This document shows, in pieces, positions 11,274 through 22,457 of a stretch of 64,000 nt of DNA (position 1 is its first letter; each line of letters begins with the position of its first letter). A model generated the notes under the pieces. The model was not told the DNA's origin, made no database searches, and saw only the letters and a list, made by a program, of their open reading frames with translations. The translations under genes and the position numbers were made by a program. The stretch is from Chara braunii (Eukaryota > Streptophyta > Charophyceae > Charales > Characeae): the NCBI GenBank assembly GCA_003427395.1, contig BFEA01000839.1:278412-342411 (forward strand), in the 5' to 3' direction.

Positions 11274-11572
11274 CCCTCAGGTACGGCGGAACTCCGACCA
11301 CTGCCCCCTTTTGCTGGCGACTACCTTCCCATCTTAATATCCAACGTCTATTTTTTCCGCCTTCCCCTGATGCCCTTTTTCACACTGGTTCCTCAGGCCT
11401 GCCCCTGTCTCTTATACACATCTAGATGTGTATAAGAGACAGCCCTCAGGTACGGCGGAACTCCGACCACTGCCCCCTTTTGCTGGCGACTACCTTCCCA
11501 TCTTAATATCCAACGTCTATTTTTTCCGCCTTCCCCTGATGCCCTTTTTCACACTGGTTCCTCAGGCCTGCC
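11274..11572. repeat. Artificial 130 bp direct duplication around an adapter
   Basis: Bases 11274-11403 and 11443-11572 are the same 130 bp (starting CCCTCAGGTACGGCGGAACT) on either side of the adapter. It is an assembly artefact, so one copy should be ignored. The second copy overlaps the 3' end of gene D. Confidence 0.9.
11405..11442. other. Nextera mate-pair junction adapter (contaminant)
   Basis: The 19-mer CTGTCTCTTATACACATCT is followed directly by its reverse complement AGATGTGTATAAGAGACAG. This is the Tn5 mosaic-end junction adapter of Nextera mate-pair libraries and is not genomic. Confidence 0.98.
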
Positions 11573-12326
11573 CTGTTCGTCTAGTTCCTCGAACAGATCA
11601 GCCACCCCGGCAAGGTAGTCTTCTCCCATTTCTATTTCCCTGATGATTATCGGCTCATATTCCTCAAACGACAACCGGGGCAATCCAAATATCAAAATTT
11701 CGATGAGCTCGAGTAGTTCGCAGGCCTGGTTCCCCCAAAACGGCCCATGCTTGACCGATACATCATAAAACATCCTCGTTGTCTGTGGCCGGAAGTAGTG
11801 GATCCAGACCAGGGTTGAATCCACTTGCCTTTTTGAGGTTGCCGAATACCAGGTCTACCATGAAGCGGGGGACTCGGCACCTCAGCCCTGTCATTGGGGC
11901 CTTAAACTCTCGCCAACCTCCTACTTCCACCCGGGTCCTCAGTCCCACATTCCTTCTCCCTCGCACTTCCTGGCCTACTCGGTTTAATACCCTAGTGGCC
12001 CTTTGGAAGATTGGTAGTAGCCCGTGCCCTAACGCCAATTCCGTTCCTAGCATGTACCATCCAAGTTCCGACAGGTATATGGTCCCCGTTACCCTAAGAT
12101 CGGTATACAGATCGTCTCTCGGTCCCCTGTTAATCCTCATGCCATCCCACAAACATTCCACCATCATAACCGCATGTCCTCTTCCCAGGGTCACGACCCT
12201 CCATTCGATGTCCAATCCTTAGATCATGTAGCTTGCTCGGAGCGATACCTCCCATCCACCTTCACTTTCCGTGGGTGGCCGCGGGTGTGTGGATAGTCGC
12301 AGCATCCGGGCGCGTCCCATCGCCAT
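11549..12326 (-). pseudogene. Accessory-array gene D (unrecognised family), frameshifted
   Basis: Fourth member of a tandem family. It starts at ATG 12326 (MAMGRAR, like MAR- in the paralogs) and carries a TAA after about 34 codons. Landmarks follow in family order: TGTIYLSELGWYMLGTELALG (split here TGTIYLSELGW / YMLGTELALG), EVGGWREFKAP, VPRFMVDLVFG, then after a frame change near 11820 GPFWGNQACELLELIEIL and YEPIIIREIEMGEDYLAGV. The C-terminus is Glu/Asp-rich. The last codons lie in the artificially duplicated 130 bp. I do not recognise the family. With two lesions it is probably non-functional, although some lesions could be sequencing errors next to the adapter artefact. Confidence 0.6.
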
Positions 12327-12455
12327 TTTTGACTTAGTAGTCCCCTGCATAGTTTAAACAACAAGCGGTTTTACTTATTTCATTTAATCTTCAGCTCCCG
12401 CCCAAACACTCCCCGGTTTCTAGCTTGAACCTTCCTTTTCTTTCCTTGACCTTTT

Positions 12456-13318
12456 TTATTGGTCCGTCCCTACATCCATTGGCTCATACAGTCGGTAGAG
12501 ATCATCCACGTACACCATCCCTTGACTTATTTCCCATCAGATGACACCCCACAGGACCTCACTTCCCACGACCGGACCCCTCGGCCTGGTGCTAAACACG
12601 ACACGCAGGATGCGCGACACCTCATACTTCTGCTCTCCACTGAACGGGCCCATTTCTAGGAAGGCCCGATAGTATTCTCGATGTACCATTGCCTCTNCCC
12701 ATTTCTAGGAAGGCCCGATAGTATTCTCGATGTACCATTGCCTCTTCGTATGTCAAGCTTGCGAGGTCGGCTACCGCTCGTCTAACAAGTCCCAGACCGC
12801 CCAGCCTTTCCAGCAGGAAGGGCGGCAACCTCATTCGTACATTTTTCACTACGCAATTTAAAACTCCCGACCATGGCTACCCTAAGGTCCAATGTTACAT
12901 CGTCAACCCCCGGATCTGCGAGCTCAAATCCCGCTCGCCATACTAACTGCCATGCCCCTTCAAGCATGCTCAACGGGTCTTCTCCTGATGCCAGCCGAAC
13001 CCTGAACTCCCCCCATCCATCCTCGGACACATACAGTTGTCCTTCTGCACGCACATGCTCCCGTGGGTCCGGGTTCCATTCTCCATTCTCATCCGCAAGC
13101 CACTCAACTTTCGTCACCAAGTAAACCATATTTTCCGCAAGCTCGATCCCGATCCAATCTGCCACCTGGTGCCAGCCTTCACTTGCCGCCGGCAAGCTAA
13201 CCTCTACCCCACCCGGTACTTCCCTAAGTGGTTCAATGCCCAAGGGGCGTTCCTCAAGGAACGTTCTTCTTCGCGCCATCGCACACTCGCCTTCGATCTC
13301 CTGGCTCGCGATCCGCAC
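12456..13318 (-). pseudogene. Accessory-array gene C (unrecognised family), broken
   Basis: Third member of the family. From 13318 the frame shows MARRRTFLEE near the start, VYLVTKVEWLADE, AEGQLYVSEDGWGEFRV, RLASGEDPLSMLEGAWQLVW and LDLRVAMVGSFKL. After a frame change near 12840 comes MRLPPFLLERLGGLG, then across the single N at 12697 EMGPFSGEQKYEVSRIL. An in-frame TGA follows (aligned to Arg in paralog B, so a CGA-to-TGA change is likely), then WEISQGMVYVDDLYRLYEP and a terminal TAA at 12456. The YVDD string is not a reverse transcriptase motif, because paralogs A and D read FLEG and YLAG there. Function unknown. Confidence 0.6.
12649..12745. other. Unmerged 48 bp overlap around a single N
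   Basis: Bases 12649-12696 and 12698-12745 are identical, separated by one N. This is the usual result of joining two contig ends without collapsing their overlap. It adds 49 false bases inside gene C. Confidence 0.9.
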
Positions 13319-13402
13319 TGAACCCTACAATGGACAGACATCCCATTCCCTTATCTTAGCAATTTTTTTCCATACTTGCCTGACCCCACGACTTTCCTGC
13401 GC

Positions 13403-14150
13403 TTAGTCGAACCATAGTACTTCGAACAGTTTGAACACATCATCCACGTAGCAAGGTGTTGCTGCTATCTCACGGCGGATTATGGCCTCCCTAGTTTCTG
13501 GGGCCACCTCCTGCCGGTCATTCCTTTCGATATCCAAAATGATAAGGACCTTCAGGGCTCTATCGCCATGGAAGGGCATGTATTTCAAGGACGTCCTATA
13601 GAATTCTCTCGCCAGCCATGCACAGTTTACGTGTATTCGCTCCATTGCGTCGGCTACCTTTGTTACGTGATAAAAACCCCCAAACCAGTCCGCCACGAAT
13701 TCGGGCACCCAAGTCTTGATTCGGGCGCCAGGCGGTTTAAATTATTTTCATCCTCCCGTCACGACTCTACTGCTGACCGTATCCCAACCTTTGTTAGCAA
13801 AACTTTCCCCCGCCTGCTGAGCCCTTGCCTCAGCGTCCCCTAAAAGCCACATCGGGTTCTGTCCTGCCGCAAGCGTCGTGCAGAACAGGTGCCAACCTTG
13901 TTCAGAGAGAACGATCGTCCTGACTGATTCCACCCTTCCTTCCGCAATCTCTTCCCATCCTTCCTCCTCCCTCAACGGGTTTCAGACACACTCTATCCAT
14001 AGGTACGATAGCTCTGGCACAATCTCATACCCCCGCCAATCACATGTGGTCTCTTTCCATTCATTGCTCGGCAGTATTGACATCTCTACTCCCCTTCCGA
14101 CTCATCTTGGTTTCCATGTGCAGTCCCACAGCTCGAGTTCCCGGGCCATC
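13403..14150 (-). pseudogene. Accessory-array gene B (unrecognised family), broken
   Basis: Second member of the family. It starts at ATG 14150 (MARELELWDCTW), shifts frame after about 16 codons, and continues ELSYLWIECV, a TGA where A and C have Trp, then VESVRTIVLSEQGWHLFCTTL and AAGQNPMWLLGDAEA. Further on it reads RVVTGG-stop-K-stop-FKPP; paralog D reads GGWREFKAP here, so both stops fall on ordinary residues. It ends VPEFVADWFGGFYH, LAREFYRTSLKYMPFHGDRA and REAIIRREIAATPCYVDD, with a stop at 13403. At least four lesions make it a pseudogene. Function unknown. Confidence 0.6.
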
Positions 14151-14203
14151 GTTCCCTACCTGCACACAGTCGACAACCCAATTTCCCCAGGTAAGTTCCC
14201 CCC

Positions 14204-15016
14204 TCAGAATTCCCAGTCCTCTATCTCGTCCCCGTCCTCCTCATCACTGAAATCCTCCTCCTCGTCTAGGAATATCTCTTTCACCCCTTCCAAGAAGGTT
14301 TCCCCTGCCGCCATATTTCGGTAAACTATCTGCCAATACGCCAGACTAGGAACAAAGATTTCGTCCGCGCTGAAGAGGTTTAACACCTCAGCTAATTCTT
14401 CTGCCCTATTTCCTTCAAACGACCCTACTTCCACCGACAGTTTAAAGAAATCTTGTCTAGCATATTGGTACAGCCTCAGGCGTGTCATTGATTGGCATAT
14501 ACGTTCCAATCTATCCCTGGTCCCAAAGACTGCATCCACCAGAAACGGGGGCAGCACGCACCTCATTGTCCTAAGAGGACATCTCATATTTTTCCGGTCC
14601 CCGAGTTCCACTCGCACCTCCATCCTTTCCATCTCCATTTCTGCCGACTGATATGCTGCCCATAGCGCTTCCTGTTCCGCTTGCCTAAACAGCTGATCCG
14701 GTGTCGTGCCCAATACTAGTCCCACTACCATTACATTTTCCAATTCCTGTGATAGGTAGACCCATCCTCGAGCTTCCACTGTTCCTCGGAATTCTAGGTC
14801 CATCAAGCTAGGTGAAAGTCTCGTCAGGCTGACCTTAGTCCAGATTGTCTCTATCCAGAGGAACGCGTCCTTCTTGTCCAGCATCACGGTTTCATAGGCC
14901 GGTTCTAGGTCGGTCCACGTCCCTTCTTCCGGAAGAACAACAAATACCCCATCCCTTACCTCTATAGGCATTTCCGGACCACTAGAGTAGACAGGAGGTG
15001 ACAACCATCGCGCCAT
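14204..15016 (-). CDS. Accessory-array gene A, 270 aa protein of unrecognised family
   Basis: This is the only uninterrupted member of a four-gene tandem family, and the most upstream on the minus strand. The start at 15016 (MARWLSPP) matches the MAR/MAM starts of B, C and D. Conserved blocks: VEARGWVYLSQELENVMVV at residues 80-98, then a His-free hydrophobic/acidic stretch (TPDQLFRQAEQEALWAAY), RVELGDRKN, VLPPFLVDAVFG near residue 163, VEVGSFEGNRAEELAEVLNL near 200, and an acidic tail of Asp/Glu (FLDEEEDFSDEEDGDEIEDW). I see no signal peptide, membrane segment or catalytic motif. It lies upstream of gag inside the putative giant element, so an accessory element protein is my inference. It could instead be an algal gene family overrun by repeats. 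Confidence 0.65.
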   Translation of the reverse strand: MARWLSPPVYSSGPEMPIEVRDGVFVVLPEEGTWTDLEPAYETVMLDKKDAFLWIETIWTKVSLTRLSPSLMDLEFRGTVEARGWVYLSQELENVMVVGLVLGTTPDQLFRQAEQEALWAAYQSAEMEMERMEVRVELGDRKNMRCPLRTMRCVLPPFLVDAVFGTRDRLERICQSMTRLRLYQYARQDFFKLSVEVGSFEGNRAEELAEVLNLFSADEIFVPSLAYWQIVYRNMAAGETFLEGVKEIFLDEEEDFSDEEDGDEIEDWEF

Positions 15017-17827
15017 CTTGTTTCCCGGCGCTTGTCATGTTTCCCACATGAGAGCACCACACGGCCCCTTATGGTCAGATGGTTTGCTTTTCCTTTTCTA
15101 GATGAGAGTTGTTTTCACACCCCTCATCCGGGTCTCCCTAACTTTTCTTATTCATTTCCCAGGTGCCATTGCCCTACCATACCCCCAATCGATCACCAGC
15201 CGCTCGCATTCCCTTTTCTTGGTTCCACTTTCTTCCGACTCCTATCCAACTTTTTCCTCATGTTCTCTCACTCGTGCAGACTTAGGCAGGGGTTGAGAAT
15301 AAACTAGAAACTCGATCCCCATCCAACACTCATCAGACAACTTTACAGAGGGAGGCACAAAAAACAGAACTCAGACAATCGTCACACACAGGTCGGTCAT
15401 CTCCTCACCGACCTCTTCCCCAGAAATGTGCGTGGTACCCAGGTCTTGGCAAGGCATTCGCCCTTTCCTCCTTACCCAGAATACCCCAACCCGACTTGCC
15501 ACTCGTGTACCCACCGTTAATCTCGGGAATCACCCTGCACATCTCGGTGAGGCCATTGGAGCCTGCTGTCCAGGCATTCACTTCCATCGGTCCGACAAGA
15601 ATCGGCTTTTTCCAAGCCATGATACGAGAAGCTTTTAATCGCCTCCGAGACTCCTTCCTTGCCCCGTATGCAGTGGTCCCCCTGCCGTCTGCCGACAAAC
15701 AGCCGCCCCGCCTGAAGATGTTTCACACCCCGCCTGGGCAAGGTCATCGAGCCATGCTCGGACCGCTCGGGTGAGAATGCTACTAATCAGCCGACGGGAC
15801 CAACCCTTGCCTGACAGCCCGGTGGCCCGACCCCCACACACGGAACCTGGTGAACTTCAAAGAGGACGATCATTCCGCATCGCGCACCGGCCGGCGCAAA
15901 CCAATCCTCTCCTTCCGAAAGGCAGGACGCTCGAATCCCCATCATGCAAACACAAACCCCAAGTGGGACACACATAACAAAAGTGCCTTTCCCCAGGTGC
16001 ACCCAGCGCTTCCTACCCATTGCTCACAGGTTTTCACTCAGGACAGTGCATGCCACTCACCCCTAACTTCCACACATAGTACCCGGTTCCTTCTCGTGAG
16101 CATCTTCAAAGGTGAGCTAGTTTTTCTTGGAGTCTAGCAACTCCCTTCATTCCCTTATCTTTTCTTGTGTGTCCGTTCATAGGGCAGGATTGTTCCTTCT
16201 TGATTACCGTTTGTGTTCATATGAGGTTCCTTCAAGCATTTAAGTGCGGTGCACGGAGCCCGCTGGGCTCCAAAGAGGAGAAGAGAAACATCCAGGTCGG
16301 TCGGATCACTCCGCCGCGGGATTTTCATTGGAACCCGGACTGGTCCGGAATCCCAACCGCCTGCCAGGTAACCGGAGCCCTTCTTTCATACAAACAGGAA
16401 GGGTCAACCTGCGGCTTGCCCGAGGCTTCCCTGGCCTAACGAACATCAGTTCAAGGGAAGGAGGACTAGAGTCATCCCCAAAAGAGATGGCTGGTGAAAA
16501 AGTGCAAGCAGGCATGTTCTTCCTCGAGGTCTGGCCTTGCAATGCGCCCAGCCACCCTAAAATCTGATTCTCTCAAGGGATAGAGCATACACAAACCCAT
16601 ATTCCTTATCTTCACGTTTATGTTAATGGTCATGCGTCGGGCGCCCCCCTCGAGATCGTCAGGGTCAATTTAACCCACTACCCGACATCTCCACCATTTT
16701 TGTAGGGGCCGTACCCTGAAGGACTTTCGAGCCTCGGTCGACCCCACTGCGGGTCTCATTTGGCTCGACCCGCCCACGCTCACGCTCAGGGCGCGGGTCG
16801 TTCGTCCCAGGGCACCCCTACCTAGTGCTATGAGATGGATGAAGATGAGCCTTGTGCGAGAGGGCTTTACATTGGGGGATGTAGCTCCGCTCTCCCGTCA
16901 AGATGGTAGCTCTTTGGTCACTCGCGGCGTTTTCTTGATTCATTTAAGTCTGACCAGGCAATCGCTCTTTCCAATACTCAGGCAGTCCAGGGAGTTCGTT
17001 AAGAGTTTGTCTTCTTACCGTGTGCAGGCGAAGCGTCATCCATTTGGCCACGCACCTTTTCACTAGGTCTAGTGGCTCGGGACAGCCCCGGCAACATCCT
17101 TGGGGTAGGGCGGCGTCGCCCGGACCCCTAGCCGCTATATTTTTTTGCGGGAGCCACTAGCATCGCATCACCTATTCAAGACCGAACTTAGTCTTTTCAG
17201 AGGTCGCATTGCACATAAGAGAGACATTCCATGCAACCTCCACACAAACCAAGTCCTCGCATCAACCATCCACCCAAGCGCCCGGTCTCAACTCATCCCG
17301 CATTCATGGCTTAATCTAGATCCAAGTCCTTTCCTTAGCCAATCTCCCACCCTAGTCCTCATCCGCGGGTCCAGCCCTGTCCAAACCGTCCCTAGCTACT
17401 CACCTGCGCAAGACCACACAAGACAAATAACCAAGTACAATCCCCATTGGGGTCAACACATCGCCCCCTTCCCGCAATCCTAAGTTGTCTTTGCCTTCCA
17501 TTCCCCCTTATGAGTTTCATCCCCTTTCCCACAGGCAAGCCATGCGATCGCCTCAGTCATGCATTCCGGGAGGATGGTTGAGTCGAATTGACCTCGTCCA
17601 AAATCAACACTCCTTTTCGCTTTCGCAAATGCACTCAATAGTCCCGTATCCTTTCCTTCTTGGAGGCACAAGGGACCGGCAGCCCTTCCCTTGCCCTCGC
17701 TTTCCACCAAGTGGGGACTAAGTTCCTTTCCATTCGTTCCCTGGCAATGTAACAGGTGAGGGTAGAGATTAGTCACATGCCATGGAGGGGAAGGGGAGAG
17801 GGAAGAGGTGAGGGTTAAAGAGTTTGA

Positions 17828-17829
<2 letters not shown>
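15017..17829. other. 2.8 kb without a recognisable gene
   Basis: Only short frames are present on both strands. A minus-strand stretch at 15405-15698 is open for 97 codons but has no motif or paralog here. It could hold the leader upstream of the accessory array if the giant-element model is right. Confidence 0.5.

Positions 17830-17894
<65 letters not shown>
17830..17894. repeat. (AG)n microsatellite, ~65 bp
   Basis: Pure AG dinucleotide run; on the minus strand it is CT. It lies 100 bp before the 54 bp minisatellite. Confidence 0.97.
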
Positions 17895-17896
<2 letters not shown>

Positions 17897-17999
17897 CAAG
17901 AAGTCTCACGTCCTAATCGACCTTGATCCTCGCCTCTTCCTAACCGGCCCTACCCGGGACTTCCCGTGCTCCCTTGCGGCCCCTTCGGCCCTTGAGAGG

Positions 18000-19735
18000 A
18001 TGAGGGAGGTGATAAGCGAGGAAGGGTTGAGGTGGTCGGCTGTGGTGGATGGGTGTAGGTGATGGAGGTGAAAAAAGGGTTGGGGGTGGTCGGCTATGGT
18101 AGACGGGTGTGGGTGATGGAAGGAGGAGAAGGGTTGGAGGTGGTCGGCTATGGTGGACGGGTGTGGGTGATAGAGGAGGAAGAAGGGTTGGCGGTGGGCG
18201 GCTATGGCGGACGGGTGTGGGTGATGAAGGAGGAAGAAGAGTTGGAGGTGGTCGGCTATGGTGGACGAGCGTGGGTGACGGAGGAGGAAGAAGGGTTGGA
18301 GGTGGTTGGCTATGGTGGACGGGTGTGAGTGATGAAGGAAGAAGAAGGGTTGGAGCTGGTCGGCTATGGTGGACGGGTGTGGGTGATGGAGGAGGAAGAA
18401 GGGTAGGAGGTGGTCGGCTATGGCGGATGGGTGTGGGTGATGGAGGAGGAAGAAGAGTTGGAGGTGGTCGGCTATGGTGGACGGGCGTGGGTGACGGAGG
18501 AGGAAGAAGGGTTGGAGGTGGTTGGCCATGGTGACGGGTGTGAGTGATGGAGGAAGAAGAAGGGTTGGAGCTGGTCGGCTATGGTGAACGGGTGTGGGTG
18601 ATGGAGGAGGAAGAAGGGTTGGAGGTGGTCGGCTATGGCGGACGGGTGTGGGTGATGGAGGAGGAAGAAGGGTTGGAGGTGGTCGGCTATGGTGAACGGG
18701 TGTGGGTGATGGAGGAGGAAGAAGAGTTGGAGGTGGTCGGCTATGGTGGACGGACGTGGGTGACGGAGGAGGAAGAAGGGTTGGAGGTGGTTGGCTATGG
18801 TGGACGGGTGTGAGTGATGGAGGAAGAAGAAGGGTTGGAGATGGTCGGCTGTGCTGGACGGACATGGGTGATGGAGGAGGAAGAAGGGTTGGAGTTGGTT
18901 GGCTATGGTGGACGGGTGTGAGTGATGGAGGAAGAAGAAGGGTTGGAGCTGGTCGGCTATGGTGGACGGGTGTGGGTGATGGAGGAAGAAGAAGGGTTGG
19001 AGGTGGTTAGCTATGGTGGACGGGTGTGAGTGATGGAGGAGGGAGAAGGGTTGGGGTGGTCCGGCTATGATGGACGCGTGTGGGTGATGGAGGAAGGAGA
19101 AGGGTAAGGGAGGTCCGACTATGGAGGATGGACGTGGGTGATGGAGGAGGAAGGAGGGTTAAAGGTGGTCGGATATGGTGGACGGGTGTGGGTGATGGAG
19201 GAAGAAGAAGGGTTGGAGGTGGTTGGTTATGGTGGACGGGTGTAGGTGATGGAGGTAGAAGAAGAGTTGGAGGTGGTCGGTTATGGTGGACGGGCGTGGG
19301 TGACGGAGGAGGAAGAACGGTTGGGGTGGTCCGGCTATGGTGGACGCGTGTGGGTGATGGAGGAAGGAGAAGGGTTGGGGAGGTCCGACTATGGATGATG
19401 GACATGGGTGATGGAGGAGGAAGCAGGGTTGAAGGTGGTCGGCTATGGTGGACGGGTGTGGGTGATGGAGGAAGAAGAAGGGTTGGAGGTGGTTGGCTAT
19501 GGTGGACGGGTGTAGGTAATGGAGGAAGACGAAGGGTTGAAGGTGGTCGGCTATGGTGGACGGGTGTAGGTGATGGAGGGAGAAGAAGGGTTGGAGGTGG
19601 TCGGCTATGGTGGACGGGTGTGGGTGATGGAGGAAGGAGGGTTGGGGATGGTTGGCTATGGTGGACGGGTGTGAGTGATGGAGGAGGGAGAAGGGTTGGG
19701 GTGGTCCGGCTATGGGGATGGACGTGAAAGAAGGT
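18000..19735. repeat. 54 bp minisatellite, about 32 copies
   Basis: The unit combines GGTCGGCTATGGTGGACGGG and TGTGGGTGATGGAGGAGGAA. Because 54 is a multiple of three, long open frames of 18-residue repeats appear on both strands: HHSRPPPTLLPPPSPTPV on the minus, GGRRVGGGRLWWTGVGD-like on the plus. They are a by-product of the repeat and I do not call them genes. Units diverge slightly (CTATGG/CTGTGC, GAAGAAG/GAAGGAG). Confidence 0.93.
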
Positions 19736-19849
19736 CCGTTGGACGTATCCTAACTCCTAGCCTTGTACCTCCGTTTTCTACTTCGGGTGCCTGGCTGCCC
19801 CATATCACTTTCGGAAGTCACCGGTCACAGCAAAAATGGGGAAGGGACG

Positions 19850-20885
19850 GAACTGCAGCCCACACACACACACACACACGCACATACTCCGAATGTCACC
19901 GGGCACAGCCAGGGGTAAAGGTGGATTGCACAAGTTGCCGGGAACTGCAGCATGCACACATACCCACACCGAATGTTACTGGGTTCAGCAAAGGGGTAAA
20001 GATGGACGACATAAGTTACCGGGGACTGCAACACTCACACATACACACGCCGCATTTTACTGGGTACAGCAAGGGGTAAAGATGGATTGAACAAGTTACC
20101 GGGGATTGCAACACTCACACGTACACACACTGAATGTTACTGGGTACAACAGGGGGTAAAGATGGACCGCACAAGTTACCGGTGACTGCAACACTCACAC
20201 ATACACACACCACATTTTACTGGGTACAACAGGTGGTAAGGATGGACTGCACAAGTTACCGGGGACTGCAACACTCACACATACACACACCGCATGTTAC
20301 TGGGTACAACAGGGGGTAAGGATGGATGCACAGGTTACCGGGGACTACTGCACTCACACATACACACACCGCATGTTACGGGGTACATCAGGGGGGTAAG
20401 GATGAAATGCACAAGTTACCGGGGACTGCAGCACTCACAAATACACACACTGAATATTACTGGGTACAACAGGGGGTAAAGATGGACTGCACAAGTTACT
20501 GGGGACTGCAGCACTCACACATACACACACCGCATGTTACTGGGTACAGTAGGGGGTAAGGATGGACTGCACAAGTTACCGGGGACTGCAGCACTCACTC
20601 ATACACACACCGAATGTTACTGAGTACAACACGGGGTAAAGATGCACTGTACAAGTTACCGGGGACTGCAACACTCACACATACACACACCGAATGTTAC
20701 TGGGTACAGTACGGGGTAAAGATGGACTGCACAAGTTACCGGGGACTGCAACACTCGCACATACACACACTGCATGTTACTGGGTACAACAGGGGGGTAA
20801 GGATGGACGACACAAGTTACCGGGGACTGCAGCGCTCACACATACACACACCACATGTTACTGGGTACAACAGGGGGTAAAGATG
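19850..20885. repeat. 80 bp minisatellite, about 13 copies
   Basis: The unit contains GGATGGACTGCACAAGTTAC, CGGGGACTGCAACACTCACA and CATGTTACTGGGTACAACAG, with an embedded ACACAC run. Spacing of equivalent positions is 80 bases. It starts with a pure (AC)n run near 19860. Confidence 0.93.
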
Positions 20886-21575
20886 GACATCCCAAGGTAA
20901 TTCGCAACTTAGACATGCATCAAAGTCAGTGAGGGCACAAGTTTGAGAGCATTTAACCATGCGGAAAGTTCACCGAAGCATCCCAAGGCAATTCGCAACT
21001 TAGACATGCATCAAAGTCATTGAAAACTCAAGCCTTGAAGTATCAACCCAAGGGCAGAGTTCACCGAACTATCACAAGATGAATCGCAACTTACCGAGGT
21101 ACCTAAATCAGTGAAAACTCAAGATTTGAAGCAATCTATGAAGGGGAAACATCACCGAACTATCACAAGGTGAATCACAACTTATCCAAACCCCCAAAGC
21201 AGTGAAAACACAAGCTTTGAAGCAATCTATGAAGAAGAAACATCGCAACTTACCCAGGCCCCCAAATCAGTGAAAACACAAGCTTTAAAGCAACTTATGA
21301 ACAGGAAACATCACCGAACTATCACAAGGTGAATCGCAACTTACCCAAACACCAAAATCAGTGAAAACTCAAGATTTGAAGCAATCTATGAAGGGGAATC
21401 ATCACCGAACTATCACAAGGTAAATCGCAACTTACCCAAGCACCCAAATCAGTGAAAACTCAAGATTTGAAGCAATCTACGAAGGGGAAACATCACCGAA
21501 CTATCACAAGGTGAATCGCAACTTACCCAAACACCCAAATCAGTGAACACTTCAAGATTTGAAGCAATCTATGAA
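20886..21575. repeat. 91 bp satellite, diverged subfamily
   Basis: Units share GGAAACATCACCGAACTATC and AATCGCAACTTACCC with the main 91 bp family, but carry GTGAAAACTCAAGATTTGAA where the main family has AACAAAATGACAAGTTTGAC. About seven units run into the assembly gap; the first two are irregular. Confidence 0.9.
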
Positions 21576-22457
21576 NNNNNNNNNNNNNNNNNNNNNNNNN
21601 NNNNNNNNNNNNNNNNNNNNNNNNNNNNNNNNNNNNNNNNNNNNNNNNNNNNNNNNNNNNNNNNNNNNNNNNNNNNNNNNNNNNNNNNNNNNNNNNNNNN
21701 NNNNNNNNNNNNNNNNNNNNNNNNNNNNNNNNNNNNNNNNNNNNNNNNNNNNNNNNNNNNNNNNNNNNNNNNNNNNNNNNNNNNNNNNNNNNNNNNNNNN
21801 NNNNNNNNNNNNNNNNNNNNNNNNNNNNNNNNNNNNNNNNNNNNNNNNNNNNNNNNNNNNNNNNNNNNNNNNNNNNNNNNNNNNNNNNNNNNNNNNNNNN
21901 NNNNNNNNNNNNNNNNNNNNNNNNNNNNNNNNNNNNNNNNNNNNNNNNNNNNNNNNNNNNNNNNNNNNNNNNNNNNNNNNNNNNNNNNNNNNNNNNNNNN
22001 NNNNNNNNNNNNNNNNNNNNNNNNNNNNNNNNNNNNNNNNNNNNNNNNNNNNNNNNNNNNNNNNNNNNNNNNNNNNNNNNNNNNNNNNNNNNNNNNNNNN
22101 NNNNNNNNNNNNNNNNNNNNNNNNNNNNNNNNNNNNNNNNNNNNNNNNNNNNNNNNNNNNNNNNNNNNNNNNNNNNNNNNNNNNNNNNNNNNNNNNNNNN
22201 NNNNNNNNNNNNNNNNNNNNNNNNNNNNNNNNNNNNNNNNNNNNNNNNNNNNNNNNNNNNNNNNNNNNNNNNNNNNNNNNNNNNNNNNNNNNNNNNNNNN
22301 NNNNNNNNNNNNNNNNNNNNNNNNNNNNNNNNNNNNNNNNNNNNNNNNNNNNNNNNNNNNNNNNNNNNNNNNNNNNNNNNNNNNNNNNNNNNNNNNNNNN
22401 NNNNNNNNNNNNNNNNNNNNNNNNNNNNNNNNNNNNNNNNNNNNNNNNNNNNNNNNN
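21576..22457. other. Assembly gap, 882 N
   Basis: Unknown sequence inside the 91 bp satellite. The array on its left is the diverged subfamily and that on its right is the main one, so the gap hides the switch between them. Confidence 1.

Noticed and set aside
12456-13500. YVDD strings (MVYVDDL in gene C, CYVDDVF in gene B) that look like reverse transcriptase motif C
   Set aside because: Paralogs A and D have FLEG and YLAG at the aligned place, and no other RT motif is present in order.
17906-19405. Long open frames of 18-residue repeats on both strands
   Set aside because: They follow from the 54 bp unit being a multiple of three; no start context or flanking coding sequence.
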